Positions 24,299 through 32,235 of a stretch of 50,605 nt of DNA are shown here, in pieces. Each line of letters starts with the position of its first letter. The first letter of the stretch is position 1. Both the position numbers and the translations under genes were made by a program. This DNA is from a virus, in IMG/VR virus record IMGVR_UViG_3300037493_002198, positions 1 through 50,605 of that record. One strand, given 5' to 3'. The notes beneath the pieces were generated by a model. That model was not told the origin of the DNA and ran no database searches. It was given only the letters and a program-made list of their open reading frames with translations.

Positions 24299-24669
24299 TA
24301 ATATCTTCTATTAATTCTTCTTTTATTTTCATTAATACTTGCGTTCATAACTGGTGAAACATTTCCGACACATTCCAAACATTTTTTCGCTAAATCCATT
24401 ATTCTTTTAGCACTACCCATAGGGTCTAAAATATTAATATCAAGTTTCTTTTGTGCCATAGGGATAACTTCTTGTACACAAGCCTGAATTTTTGTTGTGT
24501 CTGTTGGGTTTTGTTGTAATTCAAGACAAGGTGCTAATTTAATTAAATCTTCGACACTCATATTAGTTGCAGTTGCTAAACAAGTTAACACATCTCCGTT
24601 ACCTTCTTTTATAATTCGTCTAATTAATCTAGATAAATCAGCTTCGGTTAATCTTATAGTTTTTCTCAT
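24298..24669 (-). CDS. Hypothetical protein with capsid-targeting-like N-terminal leader
   Basis: The product is 123 aa. It opens MRKTIRLTEADLSRLIRRII then KEGNG, an amphipathic helix ending Ile-Lys-Glu before Gly23. T4 prohead protease (gp21) cuts after (L/I)-x-E, and T4 internal proteins carry such cleavable N-terminal targeting sequences, so residues 1-22 may be a packaged-protein leader. The rest has Cys pairs (CLATATN, CLELQ, CVQEV, KKCLECVG) and a basic C-terminus. The prohead protease itself is not in this window. A TATTTAT motif lies at complement 24689-24695. Confidence 0.55.
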   Translation of the reverse strand: MRKTIRLTEADLSRLIRRIIKEGNGDVLTCLATATNMSVEDLIKLAPCLELQQNPTDTTKIQACVQEVIPMAQKKLDINILDPMGSAKRIMDLAKKCLECVGNVSPVMNASINENKRRINRRY

Positions 24670-24688
24670 AATTCATTTGGTTTTCAAA

Positions 24689-24695
24689 TAAATAT
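24689..24695 (-). promoter_or_regulatory. TATTTAT promoter-like motif
   Basis: GATATTTATTTG on the reverse strand, 19 nt before the ATG at 24669. Confidence 0.45.
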
Positions 24696-24712
24696 CAACC
24701 TAATTGAAAAAG

Positions 24713-26476
24713 TTATCGTTTCTTATTTATAATATCTAATATTTCTTCAACAACATCTCCACTATTCTCAGGATGTTCATCTCCCATGACAGTTCTAATA
24801 ATTTGTTTTTTACGATTTAGGATATCATATATCGCACCCTCAATTGTATTTTCATATAATGGATAATACACAAGTACATTAGATTTTTGACCATATCGAT
24901 ACGCCCGATCTTCTGCCTGAGCATGTTCGGCAGGGACAAAAGATAAGTCATTCATAATAACAACCTCAGCGGCGGTTAAAGTTAAACCAACACCGGCTGC
25001 TTTTAAGTTACCAACAAATACTCTAATCTTTTCGTTATCTTGAAATTCATCAACTGCGTGTTGACGATGAGGTTTGGAACAACTTCCGTCCAAATAAACC
25101 GCTTGTTTACCAAAGTGTTGATAAATTGTTTGTAATGTGTCAGTAAAGTTTGTGAAGATAATAACCTTTTTACCTTGTTCGATAATATTCTCAACAAACT
25201 CAATTGTTTGTTTTGTTTTTTCGTTTGCAATAACTTTTCTTACACTCATTAGTTTTGAAAACTGAATGGTTAACGAAGATGATTCTTCTTTTTTATTATC
25301 AACCCAACTATAATATTCACCCATAAGTTCTTCGTACTCTTTTGATTTCAAACGAAGATACACAGGTGAAATAATTTTATCGGGAAGATCCAACACATCT
25401 TCTTTTAACCTACGAAGAATTTGTTTTGAGGTTCTATCCCTTAATTCCTCCAAATTAGATGCTCCCGTAACATTCCATACTTTTCTATTTCCCGCAGTAA
25501 ATTGATATCCTTGACAATAACGAATAGCATAAGCCATCCAATTTTGAGCAACAGGTGATTCAATAATGTTTAGTAGGTTATAATAGTTCATTGGACGAGA
25601 TGTCATTGGTGTTCCCGTTAATAACCAAACCCTTTTAACATCTTTAACATAATGGTTAATAATCTTTGTTCGTTGTGCTTGGGGGTTTGAAATCATATGA
25701 GCTTCATCTAATATGACCAACTCAAAATCAGATTGATTTAATAATGACTTATTCTTATCCTTCATATCATGAAAGTTTTTTAATATGTCGTAATTAACGA
25801 TAACAAAATCAGATTCGGTTGAGAATTTTTTACCTTCTCCAATATAAACAGGTCGATCCGTATAATTTTCAATTTCTCGTTGCCAATTAATTTTTAATGA
25901 TGCAGGACAAATAATCAATATTTTCTTTGCCCCCGTTTCTAAAGCAGCAATAATCGTAGCCGTTGTTTTACCAAGACCCATATCATCGGCAAGAATAAAT
26001 CTTCTAGATCCTGCCAATTTTTCTATTGCTTCTTTTTGGTGGTGTAATGGTGGTCTATGATCATATTTAGAATAATCCACCTCAACCTTCTCAACATTGT
26101 GAGATTTAATTAATGATGACTTAGGTACCCAAAATTCACTTAAATGATCTTTCTCAAAGAATTTCCCCCAAATATGATATGATTTTTCTTTTTCAACCAA
26201 TAACTTCTCAATGAATATTTTTTCAGGTGTTTCCAACAAATATTTTTCTTCGGCAAATTTTTTGGCAAAGTATGTATCCAATTCAACCCATTTACGAGCG
26301 ACCTTTGGTGTTGTGTTAAAATAGTTTATTACGTAATCTGCTTGAGTCCTTGTTGGGTAAAACTTTTTGTTAGTTTCTTTTTTGGTTTTAAGGTATATAA
26401 TATAGTTATTGGCACCCGAATACGAGTCCAACAATTCTAACGCTTTATGCTCTATCAGTGATTGATTAATCTCCAA
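24713..26476 (-). CDS. SNF2-family (SMARCAL1/HARP-like) DNA helicase
   Basis: The product is about 587 aa with a complete SF2/SNF2 motor: LADDMGLGKTTAT (Walker A, about 164-172), ILICPASL (Ia), a DEAH box (LVILDEAHMI, about 256-259), WLLTGTPM (III), FTNFTDTLQ (IV), NLKAAGVGLTLT (V) and QAEDRAYRYGQ (VI). The pattern fits single-polypeptide annealing helicases; T4 UvsW is the functional analogue for fork regression and recombination. No ATG exists before Walker A. The TTG at 26476 is chosen because AAGGA (complement 26481-26485) sits 4 nt upstream. The longer frame from a TTG at 26521 would start inside the TATTTAT motif. Confidence 0.85.
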   Translation of the reverse strand: MEINQSLIEHKALELLDSYSGANNYIIYLKTKKETNKKFYPTRTQADYVINYFNTTPKVARKWVELDTYFAKKFAEEKYLLETPEKIFIEKLLVEKEKSYHIWGKFFEKDHLSEFWVPKSSLIKSHNVEKVEVDYSKYDHRPPLHHQKEAIEKLAGSRRFILADDMGLGKTTATIIAALETGAKKILIICPASLKINWQREIENYTDRPVYIGEGKKFSTESDFVIVNYDILKNFHDMKDKNKSLLNQSDFELVILDEAHMISNPQAQRTKIINHYVKDVKRVWLLTGTPMTSRPMNYYNLLNIIESPVAQNWMAYAIRYCQGYQFTAGNRKVWNVTGASNLEELRDRTSKQILRRLKEDVLDLPDKIISPVYLRLKSKEYEELMGEYYSWVDNKKEESSSLTIQFSKLMSVRKVIANEKTKQTIEFVENIIEQGKKVIIFTNFTDTLQTIYQHFGKQAVYLDGSCSKPHRQHAVDEFQDNEKIRVFVGNLKAAGVGLTLTAAEVVIMNDLSFVPAEHAQAEDRAYRYGQKSNVLVYYPLYENTIEGAIYDILNRKKQIIRTVMGDEHPENSGDVVEEILDIINKKR

Positions 26477-26511
26477 ATTTTCCTTTTTATTAAAAATAAC
26501 AATAAAAAAGA

Positions 26512-26518
26512 TATTTAT
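26512..26518 (+). promoter_or_regulatory. TATTTAT motif, forward half of a divergent pair
   Basis: GATATTTATC, 17 nt before the gp14-like ATG at 26536. With the reverse copy at 26521-26527 it makes a compact divergent, near-palindromic promoter region. Confidence 0.5.
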
Positions 26519-26520
26519 CA

Positions 26521-26527
26521 ATAAATA
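26521..26527 (-). promoter_or_regulatory. TATTTAT motif, reverse half of a divergent pair
   Basis: GGTATTTATTG on the reverse strand, about 44 nt before the TTG start of the helicase gene. Confidence 0.5.
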
Positions 26528-26535
26528 CCGTAATT

Positions 26536-27048
26536 ATGGCGAATAAAGTTCCTATTACAAGGATAGGTAAATTTTTTGGTGAGAACGATTTTGACCTTGA
26601 TATTTCAATGGGTGAAGAGTGGTTAGTTGGTGATATGAATTTCACTTGTGTATTATATCGTATTGATAGATATAAAACAAAAACAGATGATGTATATGGT
26701 GAAACTGTTTCAGATGGTATAAAATTTTTACCCCCTGTTGAATTTAATGCTTTTGTTCAAATATCGGCACCTGAAAATAAACTGTTAGGATCAACAAGGA
26801 TGGATCAGATGGAGCCAGGTAATATAAGAATTTCTGTTTACCAAAAAACTTTAGATAATTTAAATATTGATATAAATTTTGGTGACTATATTGGTTATTA
26901 CGAAACTGAAACTTTAGTGAGATACTATACCGTAAATAATGATGGTCGTGTCGTAGCTGACAATAAACATACTTACGCAGGTTATAAACCTTTTTATCGT
27001 ACAATAAGTGCATCTCCTGTCGGACCAAATGAATTTAGAGGATTATGA
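26536..27048 (+). CDS. Neck/head-completion protein, T4 gp14-like
   Basis: The product is 170 aa. It shows MNFTCVLYRIDRYKTKTDDV then YGETVSDGIKFLP and later INFGDYIGYYETETLVRYYT. The order recalls T4 gp14: a residue run giving the YxxR.....D.iyGE loop, a hydrophobic interface, then a GDyI turn. T4 gp14 (256 aa) closes the neck above the tail. This one is shorter, and the call leans on position just before the gp15-like gene. Its last codons overlap the next gene as ATGA (27045-27048). Confidence 0.45.
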   Translation: MANKVPITRIGKFFGENDFDLDISMGEEWLVGDMNFTCVLYRIDRYKTKTDDVYGETVSDGIKFLPPVEFNAFVQISAPENKLLGSTRMDQMEPGNIRISVYQKTLDNLNIDINFGDYIGYYETETLVRYYTVNNDGRVVADNKHTYAGYKPFYRTISASPVGPNEFRGL

Positions 27049-27473
27049 AAATAATAATTACAGAAGAACAAGAATCACTTTTAAAAAGTAAGATCGATGA
27101 CTTAATCGGTAAAAAAGTTATGTGTTATTATGATTTACATAGACACACATTTTCTGTTGTATATAAAAGTCTTGTTGTCTTGAAGTCGGACTACCTTAGA
27201 TTAACAAATGTTGAATTTAGAGTTAGACAGGGGGGGAAACAAAAAGTTAGAGACGAACAAAGAAAAAATGTTCATGCATTTGTAATTGGGACTTTAGAGG
27301 ATTATTGTGAATTCCCTTGTGAGGAAATTCCTCAACCTGAAACAAATGATATTATTACTTATAACCCATACAAATATGACACATTTGTTGTAAAAAGAAC
27401 AGAAGAACCTATTTTTAATGCAAATGAGATTGAAATGATAAACTTAAGTAACAAAATATTTTTGATTAATTAA
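27045..27473 (+). CDS. Hypothetical protein
   Basis: The product is 142 aa. It begins MKIIITEEQESLLKSKIDDL, a strand and helix leader seen at the start of several small phage proteins, then a basic middle (FRVRQGGKQKVRDEQRKN) and Cys-Pro-Cys region (EFPCEEIPQPE). No family is recognised. It is translationally coupled to the gp14-like gene (ATGA) and 1 nt before the gp15-like gene, so it is probably a neck or tail-completion component or its chaperone. Confidence 0.6.
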   Translation: MKIIITEEQESLLKSKIDDLIGKKVMCYYDLHRHTFSVVYKSLVVLKSDYLRLTNVEFRVRQGGKQKVRDEQRKNVHAFVIGTLEDYCEFPCEEIPQPETNDIITYNPYKYDTFVVKRTEEPIFNANEIEMINLSNKIFLIN

Positions 27474-27474
27474 T

Positions 27475-28536
27475 ATGGGGTTTCCAAAACAAATAAAAAA
27501 AACAATACCGTTAATTGATAAGAAAATACTCTTACCAAGAAGACATGAGATTGCAAATATGATTTCGGAGGATGGCACTTATCTTCCCAAATCTTTATTA
27601 CATGCGGATTTAGACCGTGGTTTTTTAGATTTTGTTCGAGATGAATTAAGATGTGTTGTTGAAGGAAAGATAATCCCCGCCGTTGATATTTTAATTACAA
27701 CACAAAATTGGTCACAGTTTGTTGAGACTTGGGATTTCCAAAATATCGATAAAAATGCCGAACCACCATTTATTACAACAATTAGAACACCAGAAGTTAA
27801 GTATGGTACAAATCCCGCATTAAGATGGAATATTCCAAATAGAAAACAATATCATTACGCTAAAGTACCGACTTGGGACGGACAAAGACATGGAATGGAC
27901 ATTTATAAGATCCCCCAACCTGTACCTGTAGACATAAGTTATACAGTTGTCATTGTTTGTAATAGAATGAGAGAATTAAATAAGTTAAATCAGATTATAA
28001 TTGAGAAATTTTCATCGAGACAAGCATACCAAGTTATTAAAGGACATTATATTCCAATTGTAATGAACGATGTAACCGACGAATCTACTTTAGATCTTGA
28101 AAAGAGGAAAGTTTATATTCAAAAATATACATTCACATTATTGGGGTTTTTAATTGATGAGGATGAGTTTGAAGTAAGTCCGGCAATAACCAGAGTTTTT
28201 CAAATTTATGAGACCGAAACAAAAACTAAAAAAAGAAGACAAAAGAAAGGAGAACCGACACCACCTTCAGTTAAAAGATATGACTTTGCAACAGGAATAA
28301 CTGCAACACAGGTTATTGAAACATTTGATTATAATGTTAATTTAAGATTTGTGGATAGTGATAATGTTTCTAATGGTACCCCTCCGTCAGGATATGATGT
28401 TTTTATTAATAGTTTGTATTATGGAAACGATGTTAGAGAAATTCAAATTAACAGTGGGGACGAATTAAAGATCGATATTTATAAACAATTCCCTAATGAT
28501 ACATCATATCTTATTTTTAATCAGGAATTACTATAA
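27475..28536 (+). CDS. Tail completion/sheath stabiliser, T4 gp15-like
   Basis: The product is 353 aa. Characteristic stretches are KVPTWDGQRHGMDIYKIPQP then VPVDISYTVVIVCNRMRELN and FSSRQAYQVIKGHYIPIVM. T4 gp15 likewise has P.......YD..iftr...q.nqi...il..F.p....f. and caps the finished tail, binding sheath and neck. The C-terminus adds a basic KTKKRRQKKGEPTPP patch and a 75-residue domain that T4 gp15 lacks. Position directly ahead of the sheath gene supports the call. Confidence 0.65.
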   Translation: MGFPKQIKKTIPLIDKKILLPRRHEIANMISEDGTYLPKSLLHADLDRGFLDFVRDELRCVVEGKIIPAVDILITTQNWSQFVETWDFQNIDKNAEPPFITTIRTPEVKYGTNPALRWNIPNRKQYHYAKVPTWDGQRHGMDIYKIPQPVPVDISYTVVIVCNRMRELNKLNQIIIEKFSSRQAYQVIKGHYIPIVMNDVTDESTLDLEKRKVYIQKYTFTLLGFLIDEDEFEVSPAITRVFQIYETETKTKKRRQKKGEPTPPSVKRYDFATGITATQVIETFDYNVNLRFVDSDNVSNGTPPSGYDVFINSLYYGNDVREIQINSGDELKIDIYKQFPNDTSYLIFNQELL

Positions 28537-28701
28537 TTAATTTTCTCCGTAGATATCTTTTTTTTCCTTACATTTTTCTATTATTAAGTTTTCTAAAAAA
28601 CGATACATCTTAATACCACGTTTGTCACAATACTTTTTTAATGTTTCGTGAGCATCAACTGAAATCTTCAAATTTTTTATCTTCTTAGTATCTTTATCCA
28701 T
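28537..28701 (-). CDS. Small ribbon-helix-helix DNA-binding protein
   Basis: The product is 54 aa. ATG at 28701 and stop at 28537-28539, directly after the gp15-like stop. The sequence MDKDTKKIKNLKISVDAHET continues with LKKYCDKRGIKMYRFLENLI and a basic tail. A short beta strand (NLKISVD), helix, turn and second helix is the CopG/Arc-type ribbon-helix-helix arrangement. Such proteins usually bind operators as dimers. It is transcribed leftward against the tail operon, with its own TATTTATA motif. The divergent promoter region it shares with the sheath gene is a natural target for it. Confidence 0.65.
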   Translation of the reverse strand: MDKDTKKIKNLKISVDAHETLKKYCDKRGIKMYRFLENLIIEKCKEKKDIYGEN

Positions 28702-28736
28702 AGGTAGAAAAAAGGCAGACTAAAATCTTACCAAAA

Positions 28737-28744
28737 TATAAATA
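28737..28744 (-). promoter_or_regulatory. TATTTATA promoter-like motif
   Basis: CTATTTATATTTTGG on the reverse strand, 35 nt before the ribbon-helix-helix ATG. Confidence 0.45.
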
Positions 28745-28780
28745 GTTTCTAATATGTAAAGTTTTTACAAAAAAAACTAA

Positions 28781-28788
28781 TATTTATA
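28781..28788 (+). promoter_or_regulatory. TATTTATA promoter-like motif of the tail sheath gene
   Basis: The octamer lies 33 nt before the sheath ATG, followed by a purine-rich leader (aacaaacaaaaaacaagaca). Confidence 0.55.
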
Positions 28789-28821
28789 TATAAAATAAAT
28801 TAACAAACAAAAAACAAGACA

Positions 28822-31800
28822 ATGGCTAACAGTAAAGTATTTGTATCACCAGGCGTCTACACTTCTGAAGTGGATTTAAGTTTCGTAGCACAAAGTGTTG
28901 GTGTTACGACCTTGGGTATTGCGGGGGAAACTTTAAAAGGTCCCGCGTTTGAACCAATCTTCATCAGAAACTACGATGAGTTCCAAACCTATTTTGGTGG
29001 AACTGTTCCTGAAAAATTTGTGAATACACAAATCCCAAAATATGAGGCGGCATATATTGCTAAATCATATTTACAACAATCTAATCAATTATTTGTAACA
29101 AGAATCTTAGGACTTTCAGGTTATGATGCGGGACCATCTTGGTCAATTGTAACGAAGGCAAATGTTGATTGTTCAACAATTGACGTTCACTGTTTAAGTG
29201 CAGTAACTCCTTCAGGTACTTGTATTCCTATATGTGTATCCGCAAAAACAGAAATGTTTAGTGTTGATTTCACCGCTTGTACTAATTCTGATTCAACAAT
29301 TGATTATATCACTAGTTTCCCTCAAGAAATTGAAGATTTATTATATATAACATATGAGACACCTCAAGGGGGCACATCAACATTAGATCAAAACATTAGG
29401 GATTTAATTTTTGATGTGATAACAAGTTCAAACCCAACAATTGCCGAAGATCAAAATATTAGTTATTTTGGTAGTGTGGATGATATGGACTACGATTCAT
29501 TAACAGTTAATGGTTCTTATACTGCGGCAACTAATGTGTATGGAGTTCCATCGATAGGTTTCACAGGTAATAGTTTATGTGATACTGCTAACACTTCTTG
29601 GTACTATTCATTATTTGATAATGTTGGTGGTGGAAGCTATACAGGTTTCTCATTTTGGTCAATTATTACAGGAATTACTAACATTACTCCTATAACAACA
29701 ACTACAACATCGTTAACACCATCACCAACACCAACACCAAACCCTTGTATTACACCAGTTCCTACTACAACAACAACCACAACTACACCAATTCCTGTTG
29801 AATGTTTTTCAGGTACTTTAGTTGGTATGATTTACTATTATACGGGAACATCATATACAGAATACGACGATATGGTAGTTGCAACATTTAGGTCAAGAGG
29901 TATTTCAACTTACGCAGATGGACAAAACCCGGTTTATGAAGTTACAGGATTAACTGATGTTACATTAAATTTAACTAATCAATATTTTGGAGCATTAAGT
30001 AATCCTTATTTACCATTTGGTGTTAACGTTACAAATAAAGACGGTGTAAACTTTTCGTTTGAAACATCATTTAGTATTTCTGATTCACAATATATAACAA
30101 AAGTATTTGGTGGTGATAACTTTGGTAAACCAAGGAATATTGTTCCATTGTTTACTGAGGAGAAATTCCAATCGTTGTTAAATTATGGATGGAGAAAAGG
30201 TTTCATTAGAGGTATTAGCCCATCATTAGTTGAGTTAGATTCTGCAACTGGTATTAATAATCAACCAATAACATCAATTGGATGGTACTTAGATAGATAC
30301 CAAACACCAAGTTCTCCTTGGGTTGTTTCCGAACTTCGTGGTACTAAAGTATACAACTTATTTAAGTTCTATACAGTTGCTGATGGTGATGCCGCTAACT
30401 ATGAATTAAAAATGTCTATTGGTAATATATCATTTGCAAATGAAACATTTGATGTATTCATTAGAGATTATTATGACACAGATACTAATCCAATTGTTGT
30501 TGAAAAATACACTAACTGTAGTATGGATCCAAGTCAAAATAACTTTATTGCAAAGAAAATTGGATCATTAGATGGCGAATACGCATTAAATTCTAAATAT
30601 GTAATGGTAGAAATGAACGAGGATGCTCCTGTGGACGCATTACCTTGTGGTTTTGAAGGGTATAACTTTAGAGTATATGACTCGGCTACTTCTCCATTCC
30701 CAGTTTACAAAACTAAATATGACTTCCCTGGTGAGGTAATTTACACACCTCCATTTGGTGGTCAAATATTAAGTAATGGTGATAATATTAGAAGAACTTA
30801 TTTAGGATTCTCAAATTCTATTGGTTGGGATGGTAATTACTATGAATATATTGGTAAACAAAATCCTTTAACAACTTGTGATTTAGAAGGAAATGATTGG
30901 AGTTATAGATCAAAAGGTTTCCACATGGATAAAGACGCTTCTGGCATTACCATATCAGATGCATTTACAACATCAGGTACTCCAAGATTCTATGTTGGTG
31001 ATGCAACTTTCCAAACAGAACCTAATAACCAAACAAGTCCTTATTACAGAATATACTCAAGAAAATTCACATTATTAGTACAAGGTGGATTTGACGGATG
31101 GGATATCTATAGAGAATATAGGACTAACAGTGATAGATTCGTACTTGGTAGATCAGGTTATTTAAATGGGGCTTGTCCTGATAACAGATATCCAAACGCA
31201 GTTGGTTGGGGAGCATTCAAACAAATTGCAGTTGGTGATGGTACTCAAGACTTTGCAAATACCGATTATTACGCTTACTTATTGGGTATCCAAACATTTG
31301 CTAACCCTGAAGCAGTTAACATTAATGTGTTTGTATCTCCGGGTATTGATTATGTAAATAATAGTGACTTAGTAGAGTCTACAATCGATATGATTGAAAA
31401 CCAAAGAGCGGATTCACTTTATATAACAACAACACCTGACTACAACTTATTCTTACCTACAACAACAGGAATGGATGGAATAATTTACCCACAAGAAGCG
31501 GTAGATAATTTAGAAACTACGGGTATTGACTCTAACTATACGGCGACTTATTACCCTTGGGTATTGACTCGTGATACTGTAAATAATACTCAAATCTACA
31601 TTCCGGCAACGGCTGAAGTAACAAGAAACTTGGCATTAACTGACAACATCGCATTCCCTTGGTTCGCGGCAGCAGGTTATACAAGAGGTATTGTAAACTC
31701 AATCAAAGCACGTAAGAAGTTAACACAAGAAGATAGAGACACTCTTTATCAAGGAAGAATTAACCCAATTGCAACCTTCTCAGATGTAGGTACTGTAATT

Positions 31801-32151
31801 TGGGGTAACAAAACTCTTCAAGTTAGAGAAAGTGCTCTTGACAGAATTAACGTAAGAAGATTGTTATTACAAGCTCGTAAATTGATTTCTGCGGTATCTG
31901 TAAGGTTATTATTTGATCAAAACGATGAACAAGTTAGACAAGACTTCTTGAACTCCGTTAATCCAATATTAGACGCTATCAGAAGAGATAGAGGTTTATA
32001 TGATTTCCGAGTTACGGTTTCTTCTGACACGGCTGATTTAGATAGAAATCAAATGACAGGTAAGATTTACATCAAACCTACAAGATCCTTAGAATTTATA
32101 GACATTACGTTCTATATTACACCAACGGGAGCATCATTTGAGGACATTTAA
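28822..32151 (+). CDS. 18: Contractile tail sheath (T4 gp18-like) with Pro/Thr-flanked insertion
   Basis: The product is 1109 aa, against 659 in T4. The N-terminus VFVSPGVYTSEVDLSFVAQS with GVTTLGIAGETLKGPAFEP is the canonical sheath start. The C-terminal core is typical, including INVRRLLLQARKLISAVSVR, TADLDRNQMTGKIYIKPTRS and a final FYITPTGASFEDI that makes the sheath-sheath linker strand. Extra mass lies between about residues 110 and 700. It contains a poly-Thr/PT tract (about 291-327: TTTTTSLTPSPTPTPNPC, then a second poly-Thr run) like the adhesin linkers. The insert is likely surface-exposed on the sheath. It has its own promoter motif and a terminator, so it is probably a monocistronic abundant transcript. 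Confidence 0.95.
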   Translation: MANSKVFVSPGVYTSEVDLSFVAQSVGVTTLGIAGETLKGPAFEPIFIRNYDEFQTYFGGTVPEKFVNTQIPKYEAAYIAKSYLQQSNQLFVTRILGLSGYDAGPSWSIVTKANVDCSTIDVHCLSAVTPSGTCIPICVSAKTEMFSVDFTACTNSDSTIDYITSFPQEIEDLLYITYETPQGGTSTLDQNIRDLIFDVITSSNPTIAEDQNISYFGSVDDMDYDSLTVNGSYTAATNVYGVPSIGFTGNSLCDTANTSWYYSLFDNVGGGSYTGFSFWSIITGITNITPITTTTTSLTPSPTPTPNPCITPVPTTTTTTTTPIPVECFSGTLVGMIYYYTGTSYTEYDDMVVATFRSRGISTYADGQNPVYEVTGLTDVTLNLTNQYFGALSNPYLPFGVNVTNKDGVNFSFETSFSISDSQYITKVFGGDNFGKPRNIVPLFTEEKFQSLLNYGWRKGFIRGISPSLVELDSATGINNQPITSIGWYLDRYQTPSSPWVVSELRGTKVYNLFKFYTVADGDAANYELKMSIGNISFANETFDVFIRDYYDTDTNPIVVEKYTNCSMDPSQNNFIAKKIGSLDGEYALNSKYVMVEMNEDAPVDALPCGFEGYNFRVYDSATSPFPVYKTKYDFPGEVIYTPPFGGQILSNGDNIRRTYLGFSNSIGWDGNYYEYIGKQNPLTTCDLEGNDWSYRSKGFHMDKDASGITISDAFTTSGTPRFYVGDATFQTEPNNQTSPYYRIYSRKFTLLVQGGFDGWDIYREYRTNSDRFVLGRSGYLNGACPDNRYPNAVGWGAFKQIAVGDGTQDFANTDYYAYLLGIQTFANPEAVNINVFVSPGIDYVNNSDLVESTIDMIENQRADSLYITTTPDYNLFLPTTTGMDGIIYPQEAVDNLETTGIDSNYTATYYPWVLTRDTVNNTQIYIPATAEVTRNLALTDNIAFPWFAAAGYTRGIVNSIKARKKLTQEDRDTLYQGRINPIATFSDVGTVIWGNKTLQVRESALDRINVRRLLLQARKLISAVSVRLLFDQNDEQVRQDFLNSVNPILDAIRRDRGLYDFRVTVSSDTADLDRNQMTGKIYIKPTRSLEFIDITFYITPTGASFEDI

Positions 32152-32175
32152 TAGACTAAAATGAAAAAAAACACT

Positions 32176-32203
32176 AAAAGGGAGACAAGTTCTCCCTTTT
32201 TTT
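32176..32203 (+). terminator. Rho-independent terminator after tail sheath
   Basis: 10-bp stem AAAAGGGAGA (32176-32185) / TCTCCCTTTT (32191-32200), loop CAAGT, then more T. Confidence 0.9.
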
Positions 32204-32213
32204 ATTACCTTTG

Positions 32214-32221
32214 TATTTATA
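32214..32221 (+). promoter_or_regulatory. TATTTATA promoter-like motif
   Basis: GTATTTATAAG, 14 nt before the ATG at 32236 and just after the sheath terminator. Confidence 0.55.
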
Positions 32222-32235
32222 AGACATAAAAAAAT

